In this document: positions 1 to 8,117 of the stretch, one piece after another
Numbering within the stretch: the stretch's first letter is position 1
Layout: every line of letters begins with the position of its first letter
From: Candidatus Nanopelagicaceae bacterium
GTDB taxonomy: Bacteria; Actinomycetota; Actinomycetes; Nanopelagicales; Nanopelagicaceae
Assembly (NCBI GenBank): GCA_018883345.1
Contig: VEQG01000013.1
Span: 1 to 38,027 of the forward strand
Direction: 5' to 3'
Length of the DNA: 38,027 nucleotides
Made by a program: the position numbers and the translations under genes
Notes under the pieces: generated by a model
What the model saw: only the letters and a program-made list of their open reading frames with translations
The model's database searches: none
Told to the model about the DNA's origin: nothing

Positions 1-1026
1 GTGCAGGAGTATCTCGCCTTCCCGAATTTTCCCAAAAAAAGCGTCGAAATCATCTATAGGAATCTCCGCCAACCCGGCTGGTAGCGAATTCTTAAATGGT
101 TGATACTTTAATTCTGGATAATCCAGATCGTAAATTTCAAAGCCAAGAGTTTGATCTAATGGAGGTTCGGACTTAATTACATCACTAGGCGAGATTTCTA
201 ATTCTTCGATTAACTTATCCAATAGTCGCTGATCGATGCCGCTTTCAACTTCTAAACGTACCGGAATGCCAAACTTACGCCTTAGTAATTCTTCTTCCAT
301 AGATGAAAGCAAATCCTCAGTTTCATCCTCATCTAAGTCTAAATCTTGATTTCGGGTTACTCTGAAGAAATACCAATCTTCAATGTTGGCACCAGGTAAT
401 AAAAGATGCAAATGTTCGGACATTAAGTCTTCTTGCAGAATATAGGAATCATCATTTTCGCTGATTTTTATCAATCTAGGAAGGTTAGATGGAACTTTAA
501 CTCTTACAAATCTAGGTTCTTCGTTCTTTTGTTTAACTAAAATTCCCAAGTTGAGCGATAGCCCTGAAATGTGTGGGAAAGGATGAGCTGGATCTACGGC
601 GAGGGGTGTCAAAATTGGGAGAATTTCACTAGTAAATTTTTCGGTTAATTCTGACTTTTCTGAATCCGAAAGCGAATCCCAGCCAACTCTTTGAATTCCG
701 TGCTTTGCAAGTTCTATATTCAATTCGTTTGCTAACAAGAAACCTACGCGCCTATTTAATTCTTTTACTCTTCCGTGAATTTCGCGCATCAATTCTTTAG
801 GAGTTAAACCTGAATTCAAATGTCCGTGCTGACCTCGATTGATTCTACGGCGCAATGCAGCTACTCGAACCATAAAGAACTCATCGAGGTTTGAGTGAAA
901 TATCGATAGGAATTTAATTCTCTCAAGAAGCGGAATGGATTGATCCTCGGCCATTTCCAAAACTCTTACATTGAAATCAAGCCAAGACAGCTCTCGATCG
1001 ATCAATGGGGTATGGCCCGGTTTCAC
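1..1026 (-). CDS. ppk1: Polyphosphate kinase 1, N-terminal half (runs off left edge)
   Basis: PPK1 reversibly transfers the terminal phosphate of ATP onto inorganic polyphosphate chains. The frame read from 1026 leftward is open for 342 codons and leaves the window without a stop. The opening residues include RELSWLDFNVRVLEMA (from about residue 11) and NLDEFFMVRV, the hallmark of the PPK1 N-terminal domain. ILTPLAVDPAHPFPHISGLS follows in the head domain, and the last visible residues REGEILLH match the point just before the conserved HHPYESF of the family. Family members are about 690-740 residues, so roughly half is visible; the phosphohistidine domains lie outside. The start is GTG at 1026, because an in-frame TGA lies only a few codons upstream and the next in-frame candidate is a TTG seven codons in. 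No good Shine-Dalgarno is seen. Identity is sure, the start fairly so. Confidence 0.93.
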   Translation of the reverse strand, partial: MKPGHTPLIDRELSWLDFNVRVLEMAEDQSIPLLERIKFLSIFHSNLDEFFMVRVAALRRRINRGQHGHLNSGLTPKELMREIHGRVKELNRRVGFLLANELNIELAKHGIQRVGWDSLSDSEKSELTEKFTSEILPILTPLAVDPAHPFPHISGLSLNLGILVKQKNEEPRFVRVKVPSNLPRLIKISENDDSYILQEDLMSEHLHLLLPGANIEDWYFFRVTRNQDLDLDEDETEDLLSSMEEELLRRKFGIPVRLEVESGIDQRLLDKLIEELEISPSDVIKSEPPLDQTLGFEIYDLDYPELKYQPFKNSLPAGLAEIPIDDFDAFFGKIREGEILLH

Positions 1027-1054
1027 GCAGGAAGGGTTTCAATTGAAAGTGAAT

Positions 1055-1071
1055 TCCAGATGAAGTCTGGA
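1055..1071. other. Small hairpin between leuC stop and ppk1 start
   Basis: TCCAGA (1055-1060), a five-base loop, then TCTGGA (1066-1071) form a perfect 6-bp stem in the 73-base gap between the leuC stop and the ppk1 start. No T-run follows on the minus strand, so it is not a standard intrinsic terminator. It may be a weak attenuating or processing structure, or chance. Confidence 0.25.
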
Positions 1072-1099
1072 CCTAACCTGGCTTAACGAAAGTGGAAGT

Positions 1100-2500
1100 T
1101 TAAAGATCTGCCGGTGAAGCCATTGTGCCCTTTAAGGCTGTTGCAGCTGCAACTAAAGGCGATGCCAAGTGGGTGCGTCCACCTTTTCCTTGACGACCTT
1201 CGAAATTTCGATTGGAGGTTGAAAGGCTTCGCTCTCCTGGTTTGAGTTGATCTGGATTCATGCCTAAGCACATTGAACAGCCGGCGCTTCGCCACTCTGC
1301 TCCCGCCTCAATAAAAACTTTGTCTAAACCTTCTGATTCGGCTTGTAAACGAACGCGAGCTGAACCTGGCACGACTAGCATGCGAAGAGAATTAGAAATT
1401 TTCTTACCCTTTAAAATTGCAGCTGCAGCGCGCAAATCTTCAATGCGACCATTAGTGCAAGAACCCAAGAAAACTGTATCTACCTTGATTTCTTTCATCG
1501 GGGTGCCGGCGGTTAGACCCATATATTCAAGCGCGCGCTCTGCGGCACCGCGCTCTTCTGGATCATTCATCTCTGCTGGGTTAGGGACTTTCGCATTTAG
1601 CGCAACACCTTGACCTGGATTAGTTCCCCAAGTTACAAATGGTGAAAGTTCGTCCGCATTTAAAGTAACTTCCGCATCGAATTTTGCATCTTCATCTGTA
1701 TAAAGAGATGACCAATACTTAACTGCCTCATCCCATTCTTGACCAGCTTGTGGAGCATGTGGCTTGCCTTTGATGTAATCGAAAGTCGTTTGATCTGGCG
1801 CGATTAATCCTGCTCGCGCACCTGCTTCAATAGACATGTTGCAAATAGTCATACGAGCTTCCATGGAAAGCTTTCGGATGGCTTCTCCGCGATATTCCAA
1901 AACATAACCTTGCCCGCCGCCAGTTGAGATCTTTGCAATCACTGCAAGAATAATGTCTTTTGCGGTTACGCCTTCTTTTAAAGAACCTTCAACATTAATT
2001 GCCATCGTCTTAAATGGTTTTAGCGGAAGTGTTTGAGTTGCAAGCACATGCTCAACTTCAGATGTTCCAATTCCAAATGCGAGCGCACCAAAGGCGCCGT
2101 GAGTTGAAGTGTGCGAATCTCCGCAAACAATGGTCATACCCGGTTGAGTTAGTCCGAGTTGTGGTCCTACCACGTGAACAATTCCTTGTTCGACATCGCC
2201 AAGTGAGTGGATGCGTACGCCAAATTCTGCACAATTCTTGCGAAGCGTATCTACCTGTAATTTTGATACTGGATCAGCAATTGGCTTATCGATATCAAGG
2301 GTTGGCACATTGTGATCTTCGGTAGCTAAAGTTAAATCTGGGCGATGTACTGGTCGATTGGATAAACGAAGGCCATCGAATGCTTGTGGGCTGGTAACTT
2401 CATGAATTAGATGCAGATCAATAAATAATAAATCTGGTTCGCCCTCTTTATGGCGAACAATGTGATCGTCCCAAATCTTCTCTGCAAGTGTCTTGCCCAT
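1100..2500 (-). CDS. leuC: 3-isopropylmalate dehydratase, large subunit
   Basis: LeuC with LeuD isomerises 2-isopropylmalate to 3-isopropylmalate in leucine biosynthesis, using a [4Fe-4S] cluster. The 466-residue length equals the usual family length. The three cluster cysteines are present: Cys348 in [13 protein letters not shown] and Cys408/Cys411 in [30 protein letters not shown] (about 128-145) is the classic aconitase-family substrate loop. The ATG at 2500 is preceded by GAAAGG about 10 bases upstream. It is divergent from the IclR regulator ltbR with a palindrome in the 62-base gap, the arrangement used for LtbR/NdgR control of leuCD. Odd point: leuD, normally the next gene, is absent; the next gene is ppk1. 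The enzyme needs LeuD, so it must be encoded elsewhere if the pathway works. Confidence 0.97.
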   Translation of the reverse strand: MGKTLAEKIWDDHIVRHKEGEPDLLFIDLHLIHEVTSPQAFDGLRLSNRPVHRPDLTLATEDHNVPTLDIDKPIADPVSKLQVDTLRKNCAEFGVRIHSLGDVEQGIVHVVGPQLGLTQPGMTIVCGDSHTSTHGAFGALAFGIGTSEVEHVLATQTLPLKPFKTMAINVEGSLKEGVTAKDIILAVIAKISTGGGQGYVLEYRGEAIRKLSMEARMTICNMSIEAGARAGLIAPDQTTFDYIKGKPHAPQAGQEWDEAVKYWSSLYTDEDAKFDAEVTLNADELSPFVTWGTNPGQGVALNAKVPNPAEMNDPEERGAAERALEYMGLTAGTPMKEIKVDTVFLGSCTNGRIEDLRAAAAILKGKKISNSLRMLVVPGSARVRLQAESEGLDKVFIEAGAEWRSAGCSMCLGMNPDQLKPGERSLSTSNRNFEGRQGKGGRTHLASPLVAAATALKGTMASPADL

Positions 2501-2527
2501 TTGTTAAAAGCCTTTCAGTGCCTTTAT

Positions 2528-2556
2528 TTGCTATCCACATTTTGAGATGCTAATCT
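2528..2556 (+). promoter_or_regulatory. Putative ltbR promoter, leaderless type
   Basis: TTGCTA (2528-2533), a 17-base spacer and TAATCT (2551-2556) resemble -35 and -10 elements. Six bases separate the -10 from the GTG start at 2563, so transcription would begin at or next to the start codon. No Shine-Dalgarno is present. The -10 lies inside the palindrome, so a bound repressor would block it. Match quality is modest (4/6 and 3/6). Confidence 0.4.
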
Positions 2557-2567
2557 CATGCCGTGGA
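2534..2567. promoter_or_regulatory. Palindromic operator candidate between leuC and ltbR
   Basis: A core inverted repeat TGAGAT-GCTA-ATCTCA occupies 2543-2558. A second pair of arms, TCCAC (2534-2538) and GTGGA (2563-2567), is centred on exactly the same axis (2550.5). The right outer arm contains the GTG start codon of ltbR. IclR-type LtbR/NdgR proteins are known to bind in the leuC-regulator gap and repress both genes. Binding by this LtbR is inferred from position and symmetry. Confidence 0.6.
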
Positions 2568-3288
2568 CAGCAAGAATAGCGGAGTCGGCGTATTAGATAA
2601 AGCCGTCAGCATTCTGGCTGCGCTAGAAAGTGGTCCGCATTCGCTTGCGGAGTTAGTTGCCGTGACCGGTATCGCACGTCCTACCGCCCACCGATTGGCA
2701 GTTGCCCTTGAGCATCATCGATTAGTTTCTAGAGATTTAACTGGCAGATTCATACTGGGCAAGAGAAATGGCGAACTTGCTGCAGCTGCCGGTGAAGATC
2801 GTTTGCTTGCAGCTGCCGCTCCGGCTCTTGCCGCACTTCGTGATGCAACTGGCGAATCTGCGCAGCTTTATAAACGACAAGGCGATCAAAGAGTTTGTGT
2901 TGCAGTTGCCGAACGTTTATCTGGTTTACGTGATTCGGTGCCAGTTGGTGCTGCACTGACAATGCAGGCAGGTTCTGCAGCGCAAGTGCTCCTTGCTTGG
3001 GAAGATTCAGAGAAGATTCATCGCGCACTCGGTAAAGCAAGATTTACTGCAGCTCATTTAGCAGCAGTTCGTCGTAGAGGTTGGGCGCAATCTGTTGGAG
3101 AACGCGAAGCCGGTGTGGCATCGGTATCTGCGCCAGTTCGCGGCCCAAATAATAAAGTTATTGCAGCTGTTGGTATTTCTGGACCAATTGAAAGACTTGG
3201 CCGTCAACCTGGTCGATTGCATGCTGCTGCGATTGTCGCAACCGCTGCAAAGTTATCTGAATATTTAGCAAAAAATAATAATCAGTAA
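2563..3288 (+). CDS. ltbR: IclR-family regulator of leucine biosynthesis (LtbR/NdgR type)
   Basis: This is a 241-residue IclR-family DNA-binding regulator. The N-terminal winged helix-turn-helix spans about residues 8-70 ([19 protein letters not shown], then [20 protein letters not shown]). The C-terminal effector domain includes [38 protein letters not shown] and [20 protein letters not shown]. From memory these segments closely resemble Streptomyces NdgR and corynebacterial LtbR, which repress leuCD and affect tryptophan or nitrogen genes. The GTG at 2563 is chosen because the resulting N-terminus matches the family; the ATG at 2558 is in another frame. There is no Shine-Dalgarno, and a -10-like hexamer sits 6 bases upstream. 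Its last 7 bases overlap the end of convergent glpX. Confidence 0.93.
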   Translation: MDSKNSGVGVLDKAVSILAALESGPHSLAELVAVTGIARPTAHRLAVALEHHRLVSRDLTGRFILGKRNGELAAAAGEDRLLAAAAPALAALRDATGESAQLYKRQGDQRVCVAVAERLSGLRDSVPVGAALTMQAGSAAQVLLAWEDSEKIHRALGKARFTAAHLAAVRRRGWAQSVGEREAGVASVSAPVRGPNNKVIAAVGISGPIERLGRQPGRLHAAAIVATAAKLSEYLAKNNNQ

Positions 3289-4229
3289 CGATGCGGGTGT
3301 TCGGAGTTAATTACTCTGATTGTGTGGGATTTCGCTCTCATTACTAACGATTGAGAAGTCATGCATCTTTCTGAAAATCTAACACCATCTAGCAGTTCGC
3401 CATCTGTGATTCCAGTTGCGGCAAAGAAAATATCATCTCCTTTTACCAAATCCTTTGAGGTAAAAACTTGCTTTAGGTCTAATCCAGAAGCCTTTTCAAG
3501 TTCCTCAGTTGATTGTGGTGCAAACATTCCTTGAATTTCTCCACCCAAACAACGCATTGCACAGGCTGCAATCACCCCTTCTGGCGTGCCGCCAATACCC
3601 ATTAATAAATCTGCTCCCGTATTGGGCCTTGCCGCTAAGACTGCACCAGCTACATCACCATCGGATATGAATTTGATTCGGGCACCAGTTGCTCGTATTT
3701 CATCAGCTAAATTATTATGGCGAGGGCGATCAAGTAAAACTACGGTTATGTCGTAAGCCGGTACTTTCTTTGCTTTAGCAACTTTTTCAATATTAACCGA
3801 TACTGGTGCCGTAATATCAATTACATCGGCCGCTTCTGGGCCAGTAACTATTTTGTTCATATAAAAAGCGCCACTTACATCCAACATCGCGCCTCGTTCT
3901 GCAAGCGCAATTACTGAAATCGCATTATTTAAGCCTTTGGCAGTCAAAGTTGTGCCATCGATTGGATCGACTGCAACATCACAATTCATTCCAATGCCAT
4001 TTCCGACAATTTCGCCGTTAAAAAGCATTGGTGCTTGATCTTTCTCGCCTTCGCCAATAACAACAATGCCATTCATGTCTACGGTTGAAATCATTTTTCG
4101 CATCGCATCGACTGCTGCTTGATCGGCATCGTCTTTTGCGCCACGGCCAACCCACCGAGATGCTGCTATTGCAGCTGTTTCAGTAACGCGCACTAACTCA
4201 AGTGCTAAATTGCGGGAGTTGATATCCAC
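3282..4229 (-). CDS. glpX: Fructose-1,6-bisphosphatase, class II (GlpX)
   Basis: GlpX hydrolyses fructose-1,6-bisphosphate to fructose-6-phosphate, the committed gluconeogenic step, and is the main FBPase of Actinobacteria. It is 315 residues long. The family motifs [14 protein letters not shown] (substrate and metal loop), [17 protein letters not shown] (metal-binding DPIDGTT) and [18 protein letters not shown] are all visible. The start is GTG at 4229, giving [20 protein letters not shown], which matches actinobacterial GlpX N-termini. That start lies only 10 bases from the 3' end of tRNA-Glu and has no Shine-Dalgarno. The gene may be read through from the tRNAs or from a promoter inside the tRNA tail. 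The 3' end overlaps convergent ltbR by 7 bases and no terminator is visible. Confidence 0.96.
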   Translation of the reverse strand: MDINSRNLALELVRVTETAAIAASRWVGRGAKDDADQAAVDAMRKMISTVDMNGIVVIGEGEKDQAPMLFNGEIVGNGIGMNCDVAVDPIDGTTLTAKGLNNAISVIALAERGAMLDVSGAFYMNKIVTGPEAADVIDITAPVSVNIEKVAKAKKVPAYDITVVLLDRPRHNNLADEIRATGARIKFISDGDVAGAVLAARPNTGADLLMGIGGTPEGVIAACAMRCLGGEIQGMFAPQSTEELEKASGLDLKQVFTSKDLVKGDDIFFAATGITDGELLDGVRFSERCMTSQSLVMRAKSHTIRVINSEHPHRY

Positions 4230-4239
4230 GCACTAACAG

Positions 4240-4312
4240 TAGCCCCGAAGGGATTCGAACCCTCGTAGCTGGCTTGAGAAGCCAGAGTCCTAGGCCGCTA
4301 GACGACGGGGCC
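4240..4312 (-). tRNA. tRNA-Glu (anticodon CTC)
   Basis: Read on the minus strand, GGCCCCG at the 5' end pairs with CGGGGCT at the 3' end, with one G-U at the first pair and discriminator A. The anticodon arm CTGGC-TTCTCAA-GCCAG carries CTC. The T arm contains GGTTCGAATCC. Length is 73 bases and CCA is not encoded. It sits 38 bases after tRNA-Gln and 10 bases before glpX. Confidence 0.97.
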
Positions 4313-4350
4313 CTAGATTTGAAAGATAAAACGATATTAAGTTTTTTTAG

Positions 4351-4422
4351 CTGGGGTACCAGGACTCGAACCTAGACTTACTGAACCAGAATCAGCAGGG
4401 CTGCCAATTACCCCATACCCCA
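4351..4422 (-). tRNA. tRNA-Gln (anticodon CTG)
   Basis: On the minus strand the acceptor TGGGGTA pairs with TACCCCA, with discriminator G. The anticodon arm GCTGA-TTCTGGT-TCAGT carries CTG. The T arm contains AGGTTCGAGTCCT. Length is 72 bases and CCA is not encoded. It lies 76 bases after gltX, as is common in Actinobacteria, where non-discriminating GluRS often charges tRNA-Gln with Glu before amidation. Confidence 0.97.
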
Positions 4423-4498
4423 ATATTGCTCTCTTGAACTCTTTTCACCTTTTTTGACCTCTTTTAAAAGGACGGGAGAAGTTTACCTTCGAGAAGAA

Positions 4499-5956
4499 TT
4501 AAAGGCTAATCGCTGCTTTAATGCGTGAAATTGAAGCGTCTTTGCCTAGCAATTCCATAGATTCAAATAGCGGTGGCGAAATATGACTGCCGGTTGCCGC
4601 TATTCGAACCGCGCCAAATGCAATTCTTGGTTTAAGCCCCATATCCTCGATCAAGGCTGCTCGAAGTGCGCTTTCAATTGAATCGTGGCTCCATGTACCA
4701 AGCGGTTCAAGAACTTCCAGCGCTCGCTTTAAAACATCTTTGCTTAGATCATCTTTGATTTTCTCTTTAGATTCAGAATCAATGACTAATTCATCTACGA
4801 AAAGGAATTTAAGCATGGCAGGAATTTCGCCAAGTTTGACTATTCGCTCTTGGATGATTGGTAGCGCTTGTTTTACTAATGAAATTTCCTCATTAGTGCC
4901 AGTAATAACTTCTGCCTCTTTCAAGAATGGCAGCGCTCTATTTAGAAATTCTTCTGCAGAAAGAGCTCGAATCTTGTCTCCGTTAATGGCTTCAAGTTTC
5001 TTCATATCGAATCTAGCTGGCGATGAATGAACATCATGGACTTCAAATAAATCAATTAATTCCTGCATTGAAATATCTTCTTTGTCATCACCTGGCGACC
5101 AACCTAAGAGCGCCAAATAATTGCAGATGGCTTCTGGCAAATAGCCCTGTTCGCGATACCAAGCGATAGAAACTTCACCATTTCGCTTGGAAAGTTTTGC
5201 ATTATCTTGCCCCATTACGAATGGTAAATGAGCAAAGGTTGGGTATTGATCTGGCTTTAAGCCCATAGCTTTATAAACTTGAATTTGACGTGGAGTTGAC
5301 GAAAGTAAATCTTCACCTCTAAGTACGTGAGTTACTTTCATAAGTACGTCATCTACGGCAACAGCCAAGGTATACAAAGGTGACCCATCCGCGCGCATCA
5401 GTACAAAGTCAGGTACATATTTATGGTCAAAGGAGACTTCACCACGAATCTCGTCAACAAATGTCGTAGCGCCGTCGTCCATTCTCATTCTAAGTACAGG
5501 TTTACGACCTTCTGCTTTAAATTTTTCAATTTGTTCTGCACTTAAATTGCGACAAGTTCCGCCGTAACCAGGTGCCACATTGGCTGCACGTTGACGTTCG
5601 CGCTCAGCTTCTAATTCTTCAGAACTGCAGTAGCAGTGATAAGCGGCGCCACTTGCGAGGAATTTATCCGCCCATTCTTTATAAATATTTAAACGCTCAG
5701 ATTGTAAATATGGACCATTAGGGCCGCCTACTTCTGGGCCTTCATCCCAATTAAGTCCAAGCCACTTTAAGGTATCGATGGCGCGTTGAATGTATTCATC
5801 GGTAACGCGCTCTTTATCAGTATCTTCAATTCTAAAAATAAAGGTGCCACCGGTATGGCGAGCAAAGGCCCAGTCGAAAAGCGCTGTGCGAATATTGCCA
5901 ACATGCAGATCTCCAGTTGGAGATGGTGCGAAACGGACTCGAATATCTTTACCCAC
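4499..5956 (-). CDS. gltX: Glutamyl-tRNA synthetase
   Basis: GluRS attaches glutamate to tRNA-Glu and, in most Actinobacteria, also to tRNA-Gln. The 485-residue class I synthetase shows the HIGH-equivalent APSPTGDLHVGNIRTALFDW (residues 10-29) and the KMSKS-equivalent KLSKR (254-258). A C-terminal anticodon-binding region follows. A cluster of Cys around 108-110 and Cys135 resembles the zinc-site region of some GluRS. The start is GTG at 5956, overlapping the last 8 bases of the upstream hydrolase gene as GTGGGTAA, so translation is probably coupled. Its two cognate-type tRNAs lie directly downstream. Confidence 0.97.
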   Translation of the reverse strand: MGKDIRVRFAPSPTGDLHVGNIRTALFDWAFARHTGGTFIFRIEDTDKERVTDEYIQRAIDTLKWLGLNWDEGPEVGGPNGPYLQSERLNIYKEWADKFLASGAAYHCYCSSEELEAERERQRAANVAPGYGGTCRNLSAEQIEKFKAEGRKPVLRMRMDDGATTFVDEIRGEVSFDHKYVPDFVLMRADGSPLYTLAVAVDDVLMKVTHVLRGEDLLSSTPRQIQVYKAMGLKPDQYPTFAHLPFVMGQDNAKLSKRNGEVSIAWYREQGYLPEAICNYLALLGWSPGDDKEDISMQELIDLFEVHDVHSSPARFDMKKLEAINGDKIRALSAEEFLNRALPFLKEAEVITGTNEEISLVKQALPIIQERIVKLGEIPAMLKFLFVDELVIDSESKEKIKDDLSKDVLKRALEVLEPLGTWSHDSIESALRAALIEDMGLKPRIAFGAVRIAATGSHISPPLFESMELLGKDASISRIKAAISL

Positions 5957-6740
5957 GAGCAGAGAGTTTATTGGTTAACTCGCCCAACCCTGAAATCGCA
6001 CACGTAACCGTACCCTTCTCTGGAATCGGTCCGATTCCAGCAGGAGTTCCGGTCAAAATAACATCTCCTGGCAGCAAGGTCATGACAGAAGAAACGAAGT
6101 GAATGATTTCATCTACTCCGAACATCATCTGATTTAGCGTAGCTTTTTGCTTAATTTCTCCATTAACAGTACATGAGATCTCTTGGTTACCCGGTATAAA
6201 TTCGGTATCAATCCAAGGTCCCAATGGGCAGAAAGTGTCAAAACCTTTCGCTCTAGTCCATTGTCCATCACGAGATTGCAAGTCTCTCGCAGTGACATCA
6301 TTTCCGATTGTGTAACCAAAAATAACTTCACTAGCACGCTCCCTTGGAACATCCTTGCAAATTCTTCCAATCACAATTGCCAATTCTGTTTCGTGATCAA
6401 CTCGCTCAGACATCCACGGCCAATTTATGACATCACCTGGCCCTGCAACAGATGTATTTGGCTTTAAGAAAATTATCGGCTCGGCTGGAACTTCTCCACC
6501 CATCTCTTTTGCATGTTCGGAGTAATTTTTTCCGACACACACAACTTTGCTTCTTGGTAATACTGGGGCCAACAATCGCACATCATCTAACGTCGTTATT
6601 TGACCACTTTTTTGAATGCCATTAAATAGTGGGTCGCCATTTACAACTGAGATTGTTTTTTCGTCGTCTTCTAATATTCCAAAAATTGGATCATTGCCTA
6701 ATTCGCCGCCAGGCTTTGGAGTAAATCGTAAAACTCGCAT
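5949..6740 (-). CDS. Fumarylacetoacetate hydrolase (FAH) family protein
   Basis: The 263-residue protein has a single FAH catalytic fold. Visible motifs are VGKNYSEHAKEM, PIIFLKPNTSVAGPGD, the metal-binding DHETELAIVIGR, GYTIGNDVTARDLQ with GQWTRAKGFDTFCPLGPWI, and DVILTGTPAGIGP. The family hydrolyses or decarboxylates acylpyruvates, oxaloacetate or 5-oxo-hepta-dioates, and the exact substrate cannot be told from sequence. An FAH-family gene just upstream of gltX is a recurring actinobacterial arrangement. The start ATG at 6740 has no Shine-Dalgarno but a TAATCT hexamer exactly 6 bases upstream, suggesting a leaderless mRNA. The stop overlaps gltX. Confidence 0.9.
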   Translation of the reverse strand: MRVLRFTPKPGGELGNDPIFGILEDDEKTISVVNGDPLFNGIQKSGQITTLDDVRLLAPVLPRSKVVCVGKNYSEHAKEMGGEVPAEPIIFLKPNTSVAGPGDVINWPWMSERVDHETELAIVIGRICKDVPRERASEVIFGYTIGNDVTARDLQSRDGQWTRAKGFDTFCPLGPWIDTEFIPGNQEISCTVNGEIKQKATLNQMMFGVDEIIHFVSSVMTLLPGDVILTGTPAGIGPIPEKGTVTCAISGLGELTNKLSARG

Positions 6741-6746
6741 AACGCA

Positions 6747-6752
6747 AGATTA
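6747..6752 (-). promoter_or_regulatory. -10-like TAATCT upstream of the FAH-family gene
   Basis: On the minus strand TAATCT is followed by six bases (TGCGTT) and then the ATG. The same hexamer at the same distance precedes ltbR. No Shine-Dalgarno is seen, so a leaderless start is proposed. No convincing -35 was found. Confidence 0.4.
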
Positions 6753-6759
6753 CAGGTGA

Positions 6760-7689
6760 TTACAGCTCTACTTCTGATTCCTGTCGCTCAAGGATCATGG
6801 AACTAATTCGGCGACGTCTTCCAATGGGACGTTCGGCCGTCACTTTCCAGCCAGATAAATTGAAGGTTGAGCCTGGAATTGGTACTCGGCCCAATACTTT
6901 TGCCATTAAACCACCGATGGTGTCTACGCCTTCGATTAATTCCGGATCTAATTCAATTTCTAGTTCCGATGCCAGGTCTTCCACGTGTACTTTCGCTTGT
7001 ACCTTTAATTTATCCTCAGATATCCAAACGAATTGATCTTCTTCATCATCAAATTCATCAGCGATTTCACCAACAATTTCTTCAATAATATCTTCAATTG
7101 TAATTAGTCCAGCTGTGCCGCCATATTCGTCGACCACAATTGCCAAATGGATTTGGTCTCTCTGCATATCTTTTAGTAACTCAGCCGCTGACTTATTCTC
7201 AGGTACAAAAACCACTGGGCGCATTAACTGCTCTACTTTTTCAGTTTGTTCAGCTTCACGATGATCATGTGAACGTTTTGCTAAATCCTTAATGTAGGCA
7301 ATGCCAATAATCTGATCAATGCTCTCTCCGGTTACCGGAATGCGGGAATACCCTGAACGTAGCGCTAGCGAAAGGGCTTGGCGTAAGGTTTTGTCATGTT
7401 CGATCCAAACCATCTCTGTGCGCGGCACCATCAATTCGCGCACCAGAGTGTCGCCAAGCTCAAAAACTGAGTGGATCATTTCGTGTTCGTCTTCTTCAAC
7501 TAATCCACGTTCATGGGCTTGATCTACTAATTCGCGCAACTCTTCTTCGTTCTTAAAGATGTTAGTTTTAAATCTTTGCCCAGGAGTCAGAATGTTGGCA
7601 ATTCCCACGATGAATTTAGAGAATGGCCTAATAAAGATTGCAGAAAATCCAGTTAAGAACATGACTACGGCTAGAAGAAAGTACTTCAA
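6760..7689 (-). CDS. CBS-pair / CorC-HlyC domain protein, short form
   Basis: A 309-residue member of the CorC/HlyC (CNNM-like) family, linked to Mg2+/Co2+ efflux or homeostasis. One N-terminal hydrophobic segment (about residues 2-22) is followed by [20 protein letters not shown]. Next come [15 protein letters not shown] with two CBS repeats (about 80-200, including [10 protein letters not shown] and [20 protein letters not shown]) and a C-terminal CorC_HlyC domain ending in GRRRRISSM. Actinobacterial homologues are usually about 430 residues with a three- or four-helix DUF21 domain; here nearly all of DUF21 is missing. The TTG start at 7689 overlaps the ybeY stop (TTGA) and has AGAGG 8 bases upstream, which supports a genuinely short protein. 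It ends the phoH-ybeY train. Confidence 0.85.
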   Translation of the reverse strand: MKYFLLAVVMFLTGFSAIFIRPFSKFIVGIANILTPGQRFKTNIFKNEEELRELVDQAHERGLVEEDEHEMIHSVFELGDTLVRELMVPRTEMVWIEHDKTLRQALSLALRSGYSRIPVTGESIDQIIGIAYIKDLAKRSHDHREAEQTEKVEQLMRPVVFVPENKSAAELLKDMQRDQIHLAIVVDEYGGTAGLITIEDIIEEIVGEIADEFDDEEDQFVWISEDKLKVQAKVHVEDLASELEIELDPELIEGVDTIGGLMAKVLGRVPIPGSTFNLSGWKVTAERPIGRRRRISSMILERQESEVEL

Positions 7690-8117
7690 TTTACCGACCT
7701 CTTTACTAAATCTTCTTGCAGCGCAAACATTACTTTCTCTTCATCAAGTTCTTGGTGGTCATATCCTAAAAGGTGCAACAAACCATGTGCGGCCAATATT
7801 TTTATTTCGTGCTCAAAGGAATGACCGGCTTTTTCGGCTTGGGCTCTGGCAAATACCGGAGAAATTACGATGTCTCCCAGAATCCCAGGTTCTGGGTCAT
7901 TTGGTTTTAATTCATCCATAGGAAAGCTCATTACATCTGTAGAACCAGGCAAATCCATCCATTTGATGTGAAGTTCTTCCATCTCTGCATCGTTTATGAA
8001 TGCCAAGGTTAATTCGCACTCTGGGTGTAGACCAAGTTCGCGTATTGAAAATTCCAATAATTTTTGAATTTCAGATTCAGGTACAAGTTGTCCTGAACGG
8101 TTTTCTATTTCAATCAT
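7686..8117 (-). CDS. ybeY: Endoribonuclease YbeY (16S rRNA maturation)
   Basis: YbeY is a zinc-dependent endoribonuclease needed for 16S rRNA 3'-end maturation and 70S quality control. The 143-residue protein carries the full metal site HGLLHLLGYDH, with His111, His115 and His121, and the upstream STDVMSFPMDE and LGDIVIS blocks. The ATG at 8117 overlaps the phoH stop as ATGA, and the stop overlaps the next gene as TTGA, so phoH, ybeY and the CorC-like gene look translationally coupled. Confidence 0.96.
   Translation of the reverse strand: MIEIENRSGQLVPESEIQKLLEFSIRELGLHPECELTLAFINDAEMEELHIKWMDLPGSTDVMSFPMDELKPNDPEPGILGDIVISPVFARAQAEKAGHSFEHEIKILAAHGLLHLLGYDHQELDEEKVMFALQEDLVKRSVN

Noticed and set aside
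1260-1613. Open frame on the plus strand inside leuC
   Set aside because: Antisense shadow of leuC with no family signature. The same applies to other open frames opposite or out of frame with clear genes, for example 7559-7921, 9901-10191, 19355-19771 and 34751-35188.
4423-4498. CTTTTAAAAG palindrome and T-rich stretch between gltX and tRNA-Gln as a terminator
   Set aside because: It is all A/T apart from its end pair and is not followed by a T-run in the right direction, so it does not support a terminator call.
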